From Desulfobulbaceae bacterium UBA2262 (lineage in GTDB: Bacteria; Desulfobacterota; Desulfobulbia; Desulfobulbales; Desulfurivibrionaceae), in contig DDXK01000118.1 in the NCBI GenBank assembly GCA_002347185.1, forward strand, positions 13,628 through 20,149: a DNA stretch of 6,522 nt. The letters are read 5' to 3'. The number at the start of each line of letters is the position of its first letter. The stretch's first letter is position 1. Of the stretch, positions 5,107 to 6,522 are shown piece after piece. The position numbers and the translations under genes were made by a program. The notes under the pieces were generated by a model. The model searched no databases. It was not told the origin of the DNA and worked only from the letters and a program-made list of their open reading frames with translations.

Positions 5107-5227
5107 GTTCTAAGAACGGCGGGCGGGAGTGTATGCTAAGGTTCTTGGCAGGGGGATTTTTTCTTTACTTGGCAAGGATTGGCGACTGTCGGCCTTGGCC
5201 GTTTCTTGCGCTGGTCCGGGGGGATGC

Positions 5228-6522
5228 GTGCGGTTCTGGAATCTCAAGGTGCAGTCGGTTCTTCTCCTCTTTCTGCTGCTCATGGCGGGCATGCTGCTGG
5301 TGAATGGCGTTTCCATGCAGCTTGCCAAGCAGCAGGCCTTGCGGCGGGAGCTCGAGCACGGCCGGGAGCTGCTCGCCCTCCTGTCCGGCCGCCTGGCCGT
5401 GGGCGACGGGCCGGTTCGCCTCGAGAGCGCCGGCCTGGGCGAGGCGGTCCTCTCTCTCGGGGTGGGCGGGGCCTCGGGGGAGACCCTTTCGCTCTCCCCT
5501 GGCTGCGAGGCGTTTGCCCAGCCCCTGGAGCGGGCCCTGACTGCTGCCGTCCGCCGGGGCGAGGAAAGCGGCCGCCTGCTTGCCCTGCCCTCCGGCGCTG
5601 CCTTGCGCAACCCCCCCCTGCTGGTGGCCGGTCCGGTCCGCTTTGCCGACGGCGTTGCGGGCGGCCTGGCCCTGCTCTGCTCCACCGAGGGCCTGCACGC
5701 CCGGCTGTGGGACAGCCAGCGGGCCATCCTCGGCTATATCCTGGTCAATGGCCTCCTGCTCACGGCCATCGGCTTCTTCCGGCTGCGTACCTTGGTGGTC
5801 CGGCCTCTGGAGCGGCTGGCCGAGCAGGCGGAGAGCTCGCCGCTCCAGGCCGGCTATCTGCCTTTTCCCGAGCGGGCGGGCAACGAGTTCGGCCGCCTTT
5901 CCGCCAGTCTCAATCGGATGCTCGCCCAGATCGAGGAGGACCGGGCCGCGCTGCGTCAGAAGGTGGAGTCGCTCCGGAGCGCCAACGCGGAGCTGGAGCG
6001 GAATCGGCGGGAGATGCTCAGGACGGAAAAAATGGCCTCCATCGGCAGGCTGGCGGCCGGGCTCGCCCACGAGATCGGCAACCCCTTGGGCGTGGTCCAG
6101 GGCTATCTTGGTCTGCTTGGGCAGGAAGCGTCCCCGGAGGAGCGGCGCGAGTTCGCACGGCGGGCCGAGCAGGAGGTGGCGCGGGTGGGCAAGCTGCTCC
6201 GGCAGCTCCTCGATTATGCCCGTCCGGCGCAGACCGCGCCGGCCCTGCTTCGGGTCGGCGCGGCGCTGGCCGAGGCCCTGGAGCTGATCCGCCAGGGCGC
6301 GCCAGGCCGGAAACTTGCCCTGGCGCTGCGCCAGGAGGCACGGGAGGATCTGGTTCTCGCCGATGCGGACGGCCTGCGGCAGGTGTTGGTCAACTGCCTG
6401 CTCAATGCGGTGGATGCGGTGGCCGCCCGGCCGGACGGCAGGGTGACGGCCCGCTGCCTGGATGCCGAGGAGGCGGGAGGCCGCTCTGTCCGGGTCGTCA
6501 TCGAGGACAATGGCCCCGGCAT
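5228..6522 (+). CDS. Membrane sensor histidine kinase (HAMP-HisKA-HATPase), 3' end outside window
   Basis: About 431 residues are visible. Order: transmembrane helix 1 (about 9-27), an extracytoplasmic sensor region (28-165) with no family I recognise, helix 2 (166-184), HAMP (about 185-236, with the VVRPLERLAEQ linker proline and an NEFGRLSASLNRM second helix), a coiled coil (235-268), HisKA with MASIGRLAAGLAHEIGNPLG (269-288; phospho-acceptor His281), and an N-box DGLRQVLVNCLLNAVDAV (381-398). It is cut at the G1 box EDNGPG (426-431). It would autophosphorylate on His281 and pass the phosphate to a response regulator outside the window. The NtrB/ZraS-like H-box often pairs with sigma54 activators (inference). 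The start is uncertain. GTG 5228 (MRFWNLK before the helix) has only a close G-run as ribosome site; in-frame TTG 5195 and GTG 5129 are alternatives. I do not call it pilS, since classic PilS has more helices and a PAS domain. Confidence 0.92.
   Translation, partial: MRFWNLKVQSVLLLFLLLMAGMLLVNGVSMQLAKQQALRRELEHGRELLALLSGRLAVGDGPVRLESAGLGEAVLSLGVGGASGETLSLSPGCEAFAQPLERALTAAVRRGEESGRLLALPSGAALRNPPLLVAGPVRFADGVAGGLALLCSTEGLHARLWDSQRAILGYILVNGLLLTAIGFFRLRTLVVRPLERLAEQAESSPLQAGYLPFPERAGNEFGRLSASLNRMLAQIEEDRAALRQKVESLRSANAELERNRREMLRTEKMASIGRLAAGLAHEIGNPLGVVQGYLGLLGQEASPEERREFARRAEQEVARVGKLLRQLLDYARPAQTAPALLRVGAALAEALELIRQGAPGRKLALALRQEAREDLVLADADGLRQVLVNCLLNAVDAVAARPDGRVTARCLDAEEAGGRSVRVVIEDNGPG

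Larger units (their letters stand above)
4562..5227. other. Divergent intergenic region between pilA and the sensor kinase gene
   Basis: These 666 bases hold no convincing coding sequence. Open frames here have no ribosome binding site or recognisable product, and several cross the repeat. The region contains the pilA promoter candidates and leader, a small hairpin, A-tracts, a 110-bp palindromic repeat, two plus-strand terminator-like hairpins and a cluster of inverted TGACA/TGTCA motifs, each listed separately. I found no clear sigma70 or sigma54 promoter for the kinase. Confidence 0.8.

Noticed and set aside
5174..5190. sigma54-like site TTGGCAAGGATTGGC before the kinase
   Set aside because: GG and GC are separated by nine bases instead of the strictly required ten.
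5165..6070. Minus-strand open frame opposite the kinase
   Set aside because: The plus strand encodes an unmistakable HAMP/HisKA kinase across this span. The antisense product is Gln- and Gly-rich without motifs.

Overview
The window looks like a piece of a high-GC Desulfobacterota chromosome (Geobacter, Desulfuromonas or Desulfobulbus-type bacteria). The main reason is a truncated type IV pilin of the Geobacter PilA (PilA-N, 'e-pilin') type: its mature chain is only 60 residues. It is followed at once by a small secreted protein resembling Spc (PilA-C), and then by a conserved-looking row of membrane, TPR and ABC-transporter genes. I cannot assign a genus.

Minus strand, read from about 4690 down to 1. 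Candidate promoters (sigma70-like at 4663-4692, sigma54-like at 4594-4609) lead into pilA (4561-4340) and the spc-like gene (4297-3965). A perfect 17-bp hairpin (3939-3901) then separates this pair from a second block. That block holds a GT-C/TMTC-like polytopic membrane protein with TPRs (3885-2149), an ABC-2 type permease (2144-1329), a TPR protein with a pseudopilin-like C-terminal motif (1332-463) and an ABC ATPase (497 to beyond base 1). The last four genes are spaced 4 nt apart or overlap by 4 and 35 nt, so they are very probably one translationally coupled operon.

Plus strand, divergent. A membrane sensor histidine kinase starts near 5228 and runs off the right end inside its ATPase domain. 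Its response regulator is not in the window.

The 666-nt divergent intergenic region (4562-5227) has no convincing gene but is full of structure: the pilA promoters, phased A-tracts, a 110-bp palindromic dispersed-type repeat, two terminator-like hairpins facing the kinase, and a cluster of TGACA/TGTCA inverted motifs.

Working model. PilA is the main filament or pseudopilus subunit and Spc is its periplasmic partner. The TMTC-like protein, ABC-2 exporter and TPR protein travel with them and may modify, stabilise or export something needed for the pilus, but that role is inference. The kinase may feed a sigma54 activator acting on the pilA promoter. The main candidate for a poorly described system is the whole cassette: pilin, partner, GT-C/TPR protein, ABC-2 permease, TPR protein and ABC ATPase.
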